A DNA stretch of 64,000 bases from Microbacterium sp. Marseille-Q6648 (GTDB taxonomy: Bacteria; Actinomycetota; Actinomycetes; Actinomycetales; Microbacteriaceae). The stretch spans positions 930,001-994,000 of the forward strand of contig NZ_CALPBZ010000001.1 in assembly GCF_943181415.1 (NCBI RefSeq), written 5' to 3'. This document shows positions 46,442-57,588 of the stretch, piece by piece. Made by a program: the position numbers and the translations under genes. The notes beneath the pieces are model-generated. The model had not been told where the DNA came from. It searched no databases and saw only the letters and a list, made by a program, of their open reading frames with translations. The stretch's first letter is position 1; each line of letters begins with the position of its first letter.

Positions 46442-47589
46442 TGCATCGTCGCTTCGAGCCGCCGGTAGTGCCATGCCCGCCACGATACGAGACCCGCGGC
46501 CAGGGCGAGGGAGATCATCGACCCGGCGAGCACGCCCAGGGTCGCCTCGTCGCGCAGCAGCGCCTGATCGGCGAAGGCGAGCTCGCTCAGCAGCAGCGAC
46601 ACCGTGAACCCAATCCCGCCGAGCGCGCCGGCGGCCAGCAGGTCGGTGAAGCTCAGGTGCGGCGCCGCGCCGCGCGCGCCGATCCGCAGGGACACCCACC
46701 CGAACAGGGCGATGCCGATGATCTTGCCCACCGGGAGCGCAACGGCGATGCCCCAGAACGCCGGGGACAGCTGCGTCGGCGAGACCTGCGGGATGACCAC
46801 GAGCGCCGCCGAGAAGGCGAACAGCGGCAGCACCACCGCGTTCACCCACGGCTCGAGCACGTGACGGGTGCGCAGCGCCGGCTGCTGGCTCATCGCCAGG
46901 CCGAGGGCGACGCCGGCGATCGTGGCGTGGACGCCCGACAGATAGGTCAGCGCCCACGCAACCACGGCAATGACGATGAGGGCCACGACGAGCGGCGCAC
47001 TGCGTCGATCCCCGAGCCGGCGACTGAGGAATCCGAACAGGACGACCAGAAGGGCGGCGCCGCCGAGCATGGCGTAGTTGACGTCGGTGGTGAACAGCAC
47101 CGCGATGAAGATGATGCCCACGATGTCGTCGAGGATCGCCAAGGCGAGCAGGAACACGCGCAGGGCGGGCGGCAGTCCGCGGCCGAAGACGGCGAGCACC
47201 CCGAGCGCGAAGGCGATGTCGGTGGCCGTGGGGATCGGCCAGCCGCGTGCGGCATCCGCGCCCCAGGCGAACAGGAGGAAGACGGCGATGGGCACGATCA
47301 CGCCGCCCGCCGCGGCGATCGCGGGCTGGATCGCCTTCTTCGCCGAGTTCAACTGGCCGTTGGTGAGCTCGAACTGCAGCTCGACCGCGACGACGAAGAA
47401 GAAGACCGCGAGCAGGCCGTCCTTGATCCAGTGCGAGATCGAGAGCTCGAACACCCCGGGGATGCCGAGGTAGGTGTGCATGAGCTGGTCGACGCCCCCG
47501 CCGAGCGGGGAATTGGCCACGATGAGACCGAGGGCGGCGGCGGCCAGAAGCACCATCGCGGGGAAGCGCGCAGAGCGAAACAGGGACAT
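46438..47589 (-). CDS. nhaA: Na+/H+ antiporter NhaA
   Basis: 383 residues with about eleven to twelve helices. The ion-binding pair of aspartates is in LALAILDDIVGIIFIAVL. TATDIAFALGVLAVFG is the helix IV signature, and HATIAGVALGLA and GGIGFTVSLLLSELAF are later family motifs. It exports Na+ or Li+ in exchange for protons. GGAAGGA lies 4 nt before ATG 47589. The leader carries hairpins and a repeated 13-mer. mazG overlaps the stop by 4 nt. Confidence 0.97.
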   Translation of the reverse strand: MSLFRSARFPAMVLLAAAALGLIVANSPLGGGVDQLMHTYLGIPGVFELSISHWIKDGLLAVFFFVVAVELQFELTNGQLNSAKKAIQPAIAAAGGVIVPIAVFLLFAWGADAARGWPIPTATDIAFALGVLAVFGRGLPPALRVFLLALAILDDIVGIIFIAVLFTTDVNYAMLGGAALLVVLFGFLSRRLGDRRSAPLVVALIVIAVVAWALTYLSGVHATIAGVALGLAMSQQPALRTRHVLEPWVNAVVLPLFAFSAALVVIPQVSPTQLSPAFWGIAVALPVGKIIGIALFGWVSLRIGARGAAPHLSFTDLLAAGALGGIGFTVSLLLSELAFADQALLRDEATLGVLAGSMISLALAAGLVSWRAWHYRRLEATMQ

Positions 47590-47669
47590 GGAATCCTTCC
47601 GTGGGTCCGGTGACGGGTGGGCAGAGCCCACCGCCGACCAGACTTCCCGGCACACCGCCGACCAGCCTA
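47590..47669 (-). promoter_or_regulatory. nhaA promoter and structured leader
   Basis: A TAGGCT box (47664-47669) implies a roughly 68-nt leader. It contains a GGTGGGC-TCT-GCCCACC hairpin (47616-47632) and a GCCG/CGGC-closed loop with GGGAAGTCTGGT (47633-47651) just upstream of the ribosome-binding site. CACCGCCGACCAG on the plus strand occurs twice (47629-47641, 47653-47665). It is a candidate ion-responsive leader; no class is assigned. Confidence 0.45.
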
Positions 47670-47742
47670 CCGAACCGGCCTGGACGTCGCCCGGATGCGT
47701 CACACCGTGACACCGCGTCACGTCGGGGTGATCTCACGGCGA

Positions 47743-47748
47743 TAGCGT
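47743..47748 (+). promoter_or_regulatory. -10 box for ppc
   Basis: TAGCGT, 7 nt before ATG 47756. Confidence 0.55.
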
Positions 47749-47755
47749 GGAGTCC

Positions 47756-50431
47756 ATGCGTGAGCCCACCCAGACCGAAGCGATCGACCTCGTGGGACGG
47801 TTCGAGGCCGGCCAGGAGATTCCCGAGCGCATGCGCGCGGATGTGCGCATGCTCGGCTCGCTCCTGGGCCGCGTCCTGCGCGAGAGCGGCTCGCCCGGAC
47901 TGTACGAGGACGTCGAGCGTCTGCGCGTCGCGACGATCCAGGCCTACACCGACGAGACGCCCGCCGCCGTCGAGCGCGCCGAGGCGATCGCGAACTCGTT
48001 CAGCGTCTCGCGGGCCGACGAGGTCGCCCGCGCCTTCACCGCCTACTTCCACCTGGTGAACCTCGCCGAGGAGCACCAGCGCGTGCGCATCCTGCGTGAG
48101 CGCGACGGACGCCCCGACCGCGAGGAGGCCACGGATTCCGTGGCCGCGGCGTTCGTGCGCCTGTCGGCCGAGGTCGGCGACGAGACCGCCCTCGCGCGTC
48201 TGCAGTCCCTGCGGTTCCACCCCGTCTTCACCGCGCACCCGACCGAGGCCCGGCGCCGCGCCGTCTCATCGAGCGTCCGACGCCTGTCCACCCTGCTCGA
48301 CGAGCACGACGCGTCGCTGCGCAACGGCGCCGACCAGCGCCGCGCCGAGCGCCGCATGCTCGAGGAGATCGACACGCTGTGGCGCACGGCGCCGCTGCGG
48401 GCCGAGAAGCCGACCCCCACCGACGAGGTTCGCGCCGTGATGGGCGTGTTCGACGAGACCCTCTACACCGCCATCCCCCACGTCTACCGGCGCATCGACG
48501 ACGCCCTGCAGGGTCCGGGGGCGGGTGGCCGCGCCCCCGTCGTGCGGCCCTTCGTCCGCATCGGCTCGTGGGTGGGCGGCGATCGCGACGGCAACCCGTT
48601 CGTCACCGCGTCCGTCACCCGCAAGGCCGCGAAGATCGCCAGCGAGCACGTGCTCCTGGGCCTGGAGGCGAGCGCCAGCCGCATCGGGCGCACGATGACC
48701 CTGGATGCCGCCACCACGCCTCCGAGCGATGCGCTGGTCACCCTCTGGCACTCGCTCAAAGCCGCCGATGAGGACGCCGCCCACGACATCGCGAAGCGCT
48801 CGCCGAACGAGCCGCACCGGCGCATCCTGCTGCTGATCGCGCGGAAGATCGCCGCCACCCGCGAGCGCGACGCCGACCGCGCGTATCGGACACCGGACGA
48901 GCTGCTGGCCGATCTGCGCACGGTCCAGGACTCCCTGGTGCGGGCCGGTGCCGCGCGGCAGGCGTACGGACACCTGCAGCAGCTGCTGTGGCAGGTGGAG
49001 ACCTACGGCTTCCACCTCACCGAGCTCGAGGTGCGCCAGCACTCCGCCGTCCACCGTAAGGTGCTCGCCGAGCTGGATGCCGGTGGCCCGCGCTCGGAGC
49101 AGACCGACGAAGTGCTGGACGTCTTCCGCGCGGTGGCTTTCCTGCAGGACCGCTACGGTCCGCGCGCCGCCGGTCGCTACATCGTGTCGTTCACGCAGTC
49201 CGCCGACGACCTCGCCGCCGTGCACCGTCTCGCCCGGTACGCCGCGGGGCCGGACGGCACTCCCCCGGTGCTGGATGTCATCCCCCTCTTCGAGACCTTC
49301 GCCGATCTGCAGGCCGCGCCCGACATCCTCGCCGAGGTCATGCGGCATCCGGAATTCACCGCCCGGCTGGAGGCGACCGGACGACGCCTGGAGGTCATGC
49401 TCGGGTACTCGGACTCGTCGAAGGACGTCGGCCCCGTCGCCGCGAACCTCGCCCTCTACACCGCTCAGGCCCGCATCTCGGAGTGGGCGCGGTCCGAGGG
49501 CATCGAGCTCACCCTGTTCCACGGCCGCGGCGGAGCGCTCGGCCGCGGCGGTGGGCCCGCGAACTCGGCGATCCTCGCGCAGCCCCCGCACTCGGTCGAC
49601 GGCAGGTTCAAGCTCACCGAGCAGGGCGAGGTCATCTTCGCCCGCTATGGGGACCCCGCCATCGCGATGCGGCACATCGACCAGGTGGCCGCGGCGGTGC
49701 TGCTGGCGTCGGCGCCGTCGATCGAGCAGCGCAACTCCGCCGCCGCCGAGCGCTACGCCGCAATCGCGGCGACGATGGACGCCGCCTCGCGGGAGCGCTT
49801 CTTCTCGCTGGTCAAGGCACCGGGCTTCGCCCCCTGGTTCGCGCAGGTGACGCCGATGGAGGAGATCGGCCTGCTGGCGCTCGGCTCCCGGCCGGCTCGA
49901 CGCGGGCTGTCGGTGGAGTCGCTGGAGGACCTCCGCGCCATCCCGTGGGTCTTCGCCTGGACGCAGGCCCGCATCAACCTCGCCGGCTGGTTCGGCCTCG
50001 GCACGGCCCTCGACGCGGTCGGAGACGAGGACCTGCTGCGGGAGGCCTACGAGCAGTGGCCGCTCTTCCGCACGATGATCGACAACGTGGCGATGAGCCT
50101 GGCCAAGGCCGACACCCGCATCGCGCGGCGCTACCTCGAGCTCGGCGACCGCGACGAGCTGGCCCAGCTGGTGCTCGACGAGATGGCGGTCACCCGCAAC
50201 TGGGTCGTGCGCCTGACCGGGGGCACCGAGCTGCTCGGGAACAAACCCGTGCTGCAACGCGCGGTGAAGATGCGCAGCCCCTACGTCGACGCGCTCTCGC
50301 TGCTGCAGCTGCGGGCGCTGCGCGCGCTCCGGGATGCCGCGAGGCAAGGCGCGGAGCCCGATCCCGAGCAGCAGCGACTGCTGCTGCTCTCGGTCAGCGG
50401 CGTCGCGGCCGGACTGCAGAACACCGGCTGA
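47756..50431 (+). CDS. ppc: Phosphoenolpyruvate carboxylase
   Basis: 891 residues, full length. Catalytic His in VFTAHPTEARRRAVSS; active-site loops VMLGYSDSSKDVGPVAAN and LFHGRGGALGRGGGPANSAI; C-terminal QNTG, which takes part in aspartate inhibition in known enzymes. It carboxylates PEP to oxaloacetate to refill the TCA cycle. Bicarbonate could come from the carbonic anhydrase and PEP from enolase, both in this window. It is divergent from nhaA with a 166-nt spacer. ATG 47756 fits the leaderless box. Confidence 0.98.
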   Translation: MREPTQTEAIDLVGRFEAGQEIPERMRADVRMLGSLLGRVLRESGSPGLYEDVERLRVATIQAYTDETPAAVERAEAIANSFSVSRADEVARAFTAYFHLVNLAEEHQRVRILRERDGRPDREEATDSVAAAFVRLSAEVGDETALARLQSLRFHPVFTAHPTEARRRAVSSSVRRLSTLLDEHDASLRNGADQRRAERRMLEEIDTLWRTAPLRAEKPTPTDEVRAVMGVFDETLYTAIPHVYRRIDDALQGPGAGGRAPVVRPFVRIGSWVGGDRDGNPFVTASVTRKAAKIASEHVLLGLEASASRIGRTMTLDAATTPPSDALVTLWHSLKAADEDAAHDIAKRSPNEPHRRILLLIARKIAATRERDADRAYRTPDELLADLRTVQDSLVRAGAARQAYGHLQQLLWQVETYGFHLTELEVRQHSAVHRKVLAELDAGGPRSEQTDEVLDVFRAVAFLQDRYGPRAAGRYIVSFTQSADDLAAVHRLARYAAGPDGTPPVLDVIPLFETFADLQAAPDILAEVMRHPEFTARLEATGRRLEVMLGYSDSSKDVGPVAANLALYTAQARISEWARSEGIELTLFHGRGGALGRGGGPANSAILAQPPHSVDGRFKLTEQGEVIFARYGDPAIAMRHIDQVAAAVLLASAPSIEQRNSAAAERYAAIAATMDAASRERFFSLVKAPGFAPWFAQVTPMEEIGLLALGSRPARRGLSVESLEDLRAIPWVFAWTQARINLAGWFGLGTALDAVGDEDLLREAYEQWPLFRTMIDNVAMSLAKADTRIARRYLELGDRDELAQLVLDEMAVTRNWVVRLTGGTELLGNKPVLQRAVKMRSPYVDALSLLQLRALRALRDAARQGAEPDPEQQRLLLLSVSGVAAGLQNTG

Positions 50432-50455
50432 GCGGGCCTGCGGCGCACCGGCGGG

Positions 50456-51055
50456 TCAGTCGGCCCGGCGGTCGTCCGCATGCCGGGCGAGGCTGCGGCC
50501 GTACCGCTCGGTGAGCTGGACCATGAGGTCGGGGGTCGACCGGTCGAGTCCGAAGACGTACCCGGGGAAGTCCAGTTCGCGCTGGGCCGCCCAGATCTCG
50601 TCGTGCCGGTCGGGTGAGAGGATCTGCAGCGGTTCTCCGACGGCGACCCACCCGATGGGCACGACGGCGTCTTCGGGCAGCTCGGTGCGCAGGTGGACGA
50701 CGGCGTTGATGCGCACTTCGCTGCGCGCCCCGATCCGAGCCCCGTTGAAGATCCGCGTCCCCGTCGCCAGGAACACCTCGTCGCCGACCGTCGCGCCCGA
50801 CACGCTCGCCATCGGTCCGACCAGGACGTGATCGCCGATGTGCACGGGATTGGTCGAGGTCGCGCGGATGAGCGCGTTCTCCATCACGATGACGTTCTCG
50901 CCCAGGGTGATCGCCCCACCCTCGGCGGTGATGACCGCCCCGTGCAGCACCTGGCAGTCGGCGCCGATCACGACGTCGCCGCTGATCACCGCGGTCGGCG
51001 CGATGACGGCGTCCGGATGAATGCGGGGCCGCGCCCCGAGGTGCTCGAACTGCAT
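50456..51055 (-). CDS. Left-handed beta-helix (gamma-carbonic-anhydrase-like) protein
   Basis: 199 residues. Hexapeptide repeats run from about 15 to 125 (AVIAPTAVISGDVVIGADC, ITLGENVIVMENALIRA, HIGDHVLVGPMASVSGATV), forming a left-handed parallel beta-helix. It resembles gamma-carbonic-anhydrase/PaaY-like proteins, but the three zinc histidines are not all in place, so activity is uncertain. GGGAGG lies 5 nt before ATG 51055. It converges on ppc and is divergent from gdhA. Confidence 0.83.
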   Translation of the reverse strand: MQFEHLGARPRIHPDAVIAPTAVISGDVVIGADCQVLHGAVITAEGGAITLGENVIVMENALIRATSTNPVHIGDHVLVGPMASVSGATVGDEVFLATGTRIFNGARIGARSEVRINAVVHLRTELPEDAVVPIGWVAVGEPLQILSPDRHDEIWAAQRELDFPGYVFGLDRSTPDLMVQLTERYGRSLARHADDRRAD

Positions 51056-51136
51056 CGTGCCTCCCTCGTCGCTGCTCAGCGTAACGCCGGGCGGCGTCAC
51101 ACGTGCGAACGCGCTCCGCGCGCGTGGGTAGGGTGA

Positions 51137-52546
<1,410 letters not shown>

Positions 52547-52560
52547 GTCGGCGGTGAACG

Positions 52561-55500
52561 TCAGCCGCCCGCGTCGACCGTGGCGGGCTCTGCCTTCTTG
52601 ACGGGCCACAGCTGGTCGAGCAGCTGCCCCACCCACGCGATCAGGTCGGCATCGCCCACGGCCTCGCCCGCCGCGGTCGGCAGCGGCACCACGAGGGCGT
52701 CGCCCCCCGACAGGAGCTTCGCCTTCGGGTAGAGCCGCTGCAGGCGCACGCGCATCGAATCGGGCAGGTGCGCGGGCGCGATCCGCAGGTTCGGCCCCAT
52801 GGCGACGACGTCGGCGAGTCCGGCATGCGCCGCACGCCGCCGCAGTCGCGCCACCTCGATGAGCCCCTCGACCTCGGCGGGGAGGTCGCCATAGCGGTCG
52901 GTGAGCTCTTCGATGACGAGGTCGATCGCGTCATCCTTCGCGGTGACGGATGCCGCGGCCGACAGCTTCTGGTAGGCCTCCAGTCGCAGGCGCTCGCTGT
53001 CGATGTAGGACTCCGGGATGCGCGCCTGCACGGGCAGTTCGAGTCGCAGCTCGGCGGGGCCCTCGGTCTCTTCACCGCGGAACGCCGAGACGGCCTCGCC
53101 GATCATGCGCAGATAGAGGTCGAAGCCGACGCCGGCGATGTGGCCGGCCTGCTCGCCGCCCAGGAGGTTGCCCGCCCCGCGCAGCTCGAGGTCTTTCAGC
53201 GCGACCTGCATGCCGCTGCCGAGGTCGTTGTTCACCGCGATCGTCTCGAGGCGGTCGGCGGCCGTCTCGGACAACGGCTTGTTCTCGTCGTAGAGGAAGT
53301 AGGCGTACGCCCGCTCGCGCGCGCGACCCACTCGCCCGCGCAGCTGGTGCAGCTGCGACAGACCGTACTTGTCGGCTCGGTCGATGATGATCGTGTTCGC
53401 GTTGGCGATGTCGAGGCCGGTCTCGATGATGGTGGTCGACACGAGCACGTCGGCGCGCCGCTCCCAGAAGTCGTCCACGACCTGCTCGAGCTGGTGCTCC
53501 CCCATCTGGCCGTGCGCGACGACCACGCGGGCCTCGGGAACGAGCTCTGCCAGGTGGGCGGCCACCCGCTGGATGGACTGCACCCGGTTGTGCACGTAGA
53601 AGACCTGCCCTTCGCGCAGCAGCTCCCGGCGGATCGCCGCCGCGATCTGCTTGTCGTTGCGCGGTCCGACGTACGACAGGATCGGATGCCGGTCCTCGGG
53701 CGGGGTCTGCAGCGTCGACATCTCGCGGATGCCGGTGACCGCCATCTCGAGCGTGCGCGGAATCGGGGTGGCGCTCATGGCGAGGATGTCCACGTTGGTC
53801 TTGAGCTTCTTCAGGCTGTCCTTGTGCTCGACGCCGAACCGCTGCTCCTCGTCGATGATCATGAGCCCGAGGTCTTTGAAGATCACCTTCTCGGTCAGGA
53901 TGCGATGCGTGCCGATCACCATGTCGACGGTGCCGTCCGAGAGACCTTCGACCACCTCGCGGGCCTGCTTGTCGGTCTGGAACCGCGACAGGGCCTTCAC
54001 CTTCACCGGAAAGCCGGCGAAGCGCTCGGTGAAGGTCTCGAGGTGCTGCTTGACCAGAAGGGTCGTGGGGACGAGCATCGCAACCTGCTTGCCGTCCTGG
54101 ATCGCCTTGAAGGCGGCGCGGACGGCGACCTCCGTCTTACCGAAGCCCACGTCGCCCGACAGCAGCCTGTCCATGGGGATCGGCTTCTCCATATCGGCCT
54201 TGATCTCGTCGATCGTCTGCAGCTGATCCGGGGTCTCGGCGAACGGGAACGCCTCTTCCAACTCGCGCTGCCACGGCGAGTCCGGCCCGAACGCATGGCC
54301 CTTGGCCGCCATCCGCGCGGAGTAGAGCTTCACCAGCTCGACGGCGATGTCGCGCACGGCCTTGCGCGCTTTACCCTTGGCCTGCGCCCAGTCGCTGCCG
54401 CCCATCTTCGACAGCGTGGGCGCTTCGCCGCCCACGTAGCGCGAGAGCAGGTCGAGCTGGTCGGTGGGGACGAACAGCTTGTCGCCCGGGTATCCGCGCT
54501 TGCTGGGCGCGTACTCGAGCACGAGGTACTCGCGCACGCTCTTGACGGCATTGCGACCGCCGCTGGAGACCTCGCGCTGGGTGAGCTCGACGAACCGACC
54601 GATCCCGTGCGTGGTGTGCACCACGTAGTCGCCGGTCTTCAGCTGCAGCGGGTCGACGACGTTGCGACGACGCGAGGCCAGCTTCTTGACCACACGCTGA
54701 TCGCCGCCGATCGTGCGGCCGTAGAACTCGGCCTCGGTGAGCACGGCGAGCTTGGCCTCTTCGCTTTCGAACCCGCGCTCCAGCGACGAGATGACCAGCT
54801 GGGCGACGCCCGGCTCGGGCGCGTCGCCCACGTGGTCGACGCGGCGTGCCGCGATACCCCGGTCGGAGAGCACATCGCCCGCTCGCTCGACCAGACCGGT
54901 CCCGGAGGCGGCGACCACGACGCGCCAGCCGTCGGCCAGAAGCGCCCCGACGTGCTCGGTCGCGCCGTCGACGTTGCCGTGGAACGCCGGCACGGCGGCA
55001 CCGCGGACGCGGATGGCGGCGGACTGCTCGAGCGCCACGTCGATGTCGAGGAGGCCCTCGGCCGAGGCGTCCGCCGCCCCGGAGTCGAAGGAGCTGAGCG
55101 TCCACCACACGTCGTCGCGCTCCCGCGCCACGTCGCGCAGGCGCGGCAGCGTGACGAAATCTCCGGCGCCGAGGCTGGCGCTCACCGCGGAGGTGTCGAC
55201 GGGCATGTCCGCGCCCGCGGTCGCGGCGCTCCAGGCGGCGTCGAGGAACTCGCGATTGGTGTCGCCGAGCGTCAGGGCACGCGTGACGCACCGCTCGGGT
55301 TCGACGAGGCACACCGCGCCCCCCGCAGGCAGATAGTCCACGAGGGTGACCAGACCGTCGAGGACCACCGGCATGAGGGACTCCATGCCCTCGACCGGGA
55401 TGCCCTCGGACATCTTCTCGAGCATGCCGCCGAGACCCGGCAGCGTGTCGCGCAGTTCGCGGGCCCGCGTGCGCACCGCATCGGTGAGCAGCAATTCGCG

Positions 55501-56199
55501 ACCGGCGAGCAGCACCACGTCGGGGACATCGCCCGGGAGCGAACGCTGATCGGCGACGGAGAACGCACGGATCTGATCGATCTCGTCGCCGAAGAACTCC
55601 ACCCGGAAGGGGTGGGCCGCCGTCGGCGGGAAGACGTCGAGGATGCCGCCGCGCACCGCGAACTCGCCGCGGCGCGACACCATGTCGACACGGTGATAGG
55701 CCAGGGTCACCAGCTGCTCGACGATGTCCGACAGTTCGTGGCCGCGCCCGCCCATGTCCAGCCGGATGGGCGGGGCATCGGCCAGGCCCGGGGCGAGCGG
55801 CTGGATCGCGGCACGCACGGACGCCGTGATCACGAGCGGCGCGGCGCCGTCCCAGGCGGCGATCGCGGCGAGGATCTCGAGGCGACGGCCGACCGTCTCG
55901 GCGGACGGACTGAGCCGCTCGTGCGGCAGGGTCTCCCACGCCGGGAAGTGCATGACCTGCGCGCCCGGCAGGAGCGCCTCCAGTGCGGGCCCCAGGGCTT
56001 CCGCGCGCCGCCCGGTCGGGGCGACGGCGAGGAGGGCCGGCGGACGGCCGGCTCCTCCGCGGCGCTCGACGAGTGCCGCCAGCAAAGGGGCGTCCAGGCC
56101 TTCGACCAGCGAGAAGTCGGCGTCGACGGATGCCGCACCCACCGCATCCTGAAACGACTCAGCCTGTTCGAGGGCGCGAAGGATCCCGGGAACTGTCAC
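52561..56199 (-). CDS. mfd: Transcription-repair coupling factor Mfd
   Basis: 1,212 residues, full length. A UvrB-like N-terminal module precedes the RNA polymerase-interacting CarD-like domain (about 510-575, GDYVVHTTHGIGRFVEL), then the RecG-like helicase with Walker A GDVGFGKTEVAVRA and Walker B IIDEEQRFGVEHK, motif VI QLRGRVGRARERAYAYF, and the TRCF C-terminal domain. It removes RNA polymerase stalled at lesions and recruits UvrA. GTG 56199 is leaderless, 6 nt after TAGACT. Confidence 0.98.
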   Translation of the reverse strand: MTVPGILRALEQAESFQDAVGAASVDADFSLVEGLDAPLLAALVERRGGAGRPPALLAVAPTGRRAEALGPALEALLPGAQVMHFPAWETLPHERLSPSAETVGRRLEILAAIAAWDGAAPLVITASVRAAIQPLAPGLADAPPIRLDMGGRGHELSDIVEQLVTLAYHRVDMVSRRGEFAVRGGILDVFPPTAAHPFRVEFFGDEIDQIRAFSVADQRSLPGDVPDVVLLAGRELLLTDAVRTRARELRDTLPGLGGMLEKMSEGIPVEGMESLMPVVLDGLVTLVDYLPAGGAVCLVEPERCVTRALTLGDTNREFLDAAWSAATAGADMPVDTSAVSASLGAGDFVTLPRLRDVARERDDVWWTLSSFDSGAADASAEGLLDIDVALEQSAAIRVRGAAVPAFHGNVDGATEHVGALLADGWRVVVAASGTGLVERAGDVLSDRGIAARRVDHVGDAPEPGVAQLVISSLERGFESEEAKLAVLTEAEFYGRTIGGDQRVVKKLASRRRNVVDPLQLKTGDYVVHTTHGIGRFVELTQREVSSGGRNAVKSVREYLVLEYAPSKRGYPGDKLFVPTDQLDLLSRYVGGEAPTLSKMGGSDWAQAKGKARKAVRDIAVELVKLYSARMAAKGHAFGPDSPWQRELEEAFPFAETPDQLQTIDEIKADMEKPIPMDRLLSGDVGFGKTEVAVRAAFKAIQDGKQVAMLVPTTLLVKQHLETFTERFAGFPVKVKALSRFQTDKQAREVVEGLSDGTVDMVIGTHRILTEKVIFKDLGLMIIDEEQRFGVEHKDSLKKLKTNVDILAMSATPIPRTLEMAVTGIREMSTLQTPPEDRHPILSYVGPRNDKQIAAAIRRELLREGQVFYVHNRVQSIQRVAAHLAELVPEARVVVAHGQMGEHQLEQVVDDFWERRADVLVSTTIIETGLDIANANTIIIDRADKYGLSQLHQLRGRVGRARERAYAYFLYDENKPLSETAADRLETIAVNNDLGSGMQVALKDLELRGAGNLLGGEQAGHIAGVGFDLYLRMIGEAVSAFRGEETEGPAELRLELPVQARIPESYIDSERLRLEAYQKLSAAASVTAKDDAIDLVIEELTDRYGDLPAEVEGLIEVARLRRRAAHAGLADVVAMGPNLRIAPAHLPDSMRVRLQRLYPKAKLLSGGDALVVPLPTAAGEAVGDADLIAWVGQLLDQLWPVKKAEPATVDAGG

Positions 56200-56205
56200 C
56201 GGACG

Positions 56206-56211
56206 AGTCTA
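56206..56211 (-). promoter_or_regulatory. -10 box for mfd
   Basis: TAGACT, 6 nt before GTG 56199 on the minus strand. Confidence 0.6.
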
Positions 56212-56309
56212 CGTCCGACCGGCGACCCCGGCGGCGGCCTCCTGCGCCGCGCGGCCCGGCGCCGACGCACCGCCCGTCGATCGCTCTGGGACCTCGCCCG
56301 GGCCGCAAA

Positions 56310-56315
56310 TAGGAT
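56310..56315 (+). promoter_or_regulatory. -10 box for the gene at 56323
   Basis: TAGGAT, 7 nt before GTG 56323. Confidence 0.5.
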
Positions 56316-56322
56316 GAGTGTC

Positions 56323-56910
56323 GTGAGCGATCGCCCGGAGCAGAGCCCGACGCCCCCGCCAGGGTGGGCGGCCCCCGCAACGCCGCCGTTCGGACCACCG
56401 CCGGGCTCCCCCGCGACTCCCCCGGCCGCCGGCCCGCACGGCATGCCGGCCGGCTACGGCGGGCCCGGTGCGCGCTACGCCCCGCCGGGCATGCCCCCCG
56501 TGGCGACCGCCCCGGCCGCGCCGGCGACACCGGCGCTGGGCATCGTGTCGCTGGTGCTCGCACTCATCGCCGCGGTCGGCGCGACCCTCGTCGGCGCGTG
56601 GGCCGCCTTCCGGATCGGCATGGGGGCGGGGTCCGAGATCGCGCTGCGCCCGATGGACATGAACGTCGACTGGTCCGTGCTCTCGCCCGTGCGCGACCTC
56701 GTGCTCCTCGCCGAGGCGTCGTTCTGGATCGGCACCGTCCTCGGCGTCTGGGCTCTGGTGCAGGGTGTCGTCGCGATCCTCCGACGGCGCGGCCGCGGCT
56801 ACGCGATCGCCGCCGTGGTGATCGCCGTTTTCGGACCCGCGATCTTCTTCACCGCCGTCCAGGCCGCACTCACCGCGGGGTTCGGCGCCGGCAGCAGCAT
56901 CGGCGGATGA
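56323..56910 (+). CDS. Proline-rich membrane protein of unknown function
   Basis: 195 residues: a disordered Pro/Gly/Ala-rich N-terminal 75 residues, then four membrane helices in two pairs (LGIVSLVLALIAAVGATLVG, SFWIGTVLGVWALVQGVVAIL, YAIAAVVIAVFGPAIFFTAV). The layout resembles DUF4190-like proteins. GTG 56323 matches a leaderless start; ATG 56314 overlaps the -10 box and is less likely. It ends one base before the convergent pth gene. Confidence 0.75.
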   Translation: MSDRPEQSPTPPPGWAAPATPPFGPPPGSPATPPAAGPHGMPAGYGGPGARYAPPGMPPVATAPAAPATPALGIVSLVLALIAAVGATLVGAWAAFRIGMGAGSEIALRPMDMNVDWSVLSPVRDLVLLAEASFWIGTVLGVWALVQGVVAILRRRGRGYAIAAVVIAVFGPAIFFTAVQAALTAGFGAGSSIGG

Positions 56911-56911
56911 G

Positions 56912-57496
56912 TCACGCGCGCGGCGCGTGGTGCTTCTGCTGCGCGGCGACGAGTCCTTCGTCGATGAGCTGCTCCACCGCGTCGGCGGCGTCGGCGATGA
57001 GGTTCGGAAGGGTGGTCCGCTCCGCGGCGCCGAACGGATCCAGGACCCAGTCCGCGGCATCCTGACGTCCGGGCGGTCGGCCGATGCCGACCCGGACGCG
57101 AGGGAAGTCCGCCGTGCCGAGCGCCTTGGCGACGTCGCGGACGCCGTTGTGGCCGCCGTGCCCCCCGCCGGTCTTGAGCTTGATCGTGTCGAACGGGATG
57201 TCGAGTTCGTCGTGGACGACGACGACGCGGTCGGGGTCGAGGCCGTAGAAGCGTGCGAGCTGCGACACCGGACCGCCCGAGACGTTCATGAACGAGTTCG
57301 GCTTGGCCAGCACCAGCTTGGCGCCGCCCGGACGCAGCCACGTCTCGGCGACCCGGGCGTTGGCCTTGTGGGCGCGGAAGGTCTCCCCCCGCCGCGCGGC
57401 GAGCTCGTCGAGGACCATCTGTCCGATGTTGTGACGGGTCTGCTCGTATCGTGGGCCGGGGTTTCCGAGCCCCACGACGAGCCATGACTCGGCCAT
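56912..57496 (-). CDS. pth: Peptidyl-tRNA hydrolase
   Basis: 194 residues. It frees tRNA from peptidyl-tRNA dropped by stalled ribosomes. Active site: Asn in [19 protein letters not shown] with the catalytic His, Asn in [12 protein letters not shown], and Asp in [16 protein letters not shown] lies 5 nt before ATG 57496. It follows rplY on the same strand, a conserved pair, but a hairpin sits between them. Confidence 0.97.
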   Translation of the reverse strand: MAESWLVVGLGNPGPRYEQTRHNIGQMVLDELAARRGETFRAHKANARVAETWLRPGGAKLVLAKPNSFMNVSGGPVSQLARFYGLDPDRVVVVHDELDIPFDTIKLKTGGGHGGHNGVRDVAKALGTADFPRVRVGIGRPPGRQDAADWVLDPFGAAERTTLPNLIADAADAVEQLIDEGLVAAQQKHHAPRA

Positions 57497-57544
57497 GCGC
57501 TCTCCTTCTCGTCGGCCCCGCCGCAGCAGGCCCGAGAACAGGAA

Positions 57545-57571
57545 GAGGGGGCGCGGCATCCGCACCCCCTC
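57545..57571 (-). terminator. Hairpin between rplY and pth
   Basis: Arms GAGGGGG/CCCCCTC and GCGG/CCGC with a CAT loop. On the minus strand it is followed by a pyrimidine stretch TTCCTGTTCTC, so it may partly terminate rplY transcripts. Confidence 0.65.
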
Positions 57572-57588
57572 GACCCGATCGATTCGAC

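Noticed and set aside
47590-47669. Cobalamin riboswitch suggested by GGGAAGTCTGGT
   Set aside because: The leader is far too short and lacks the B12-box region and the long multi-stem core.
52768-56322. Very long open frame antisense to mfd
   Set aside because: It is a product of high-GC codon periodicity: the mfd protein is unmistakable on the other strand, while the antisense translation is Arg/His-rich with no domain. Only its last 195 codons (56323-56910) form a real gene.
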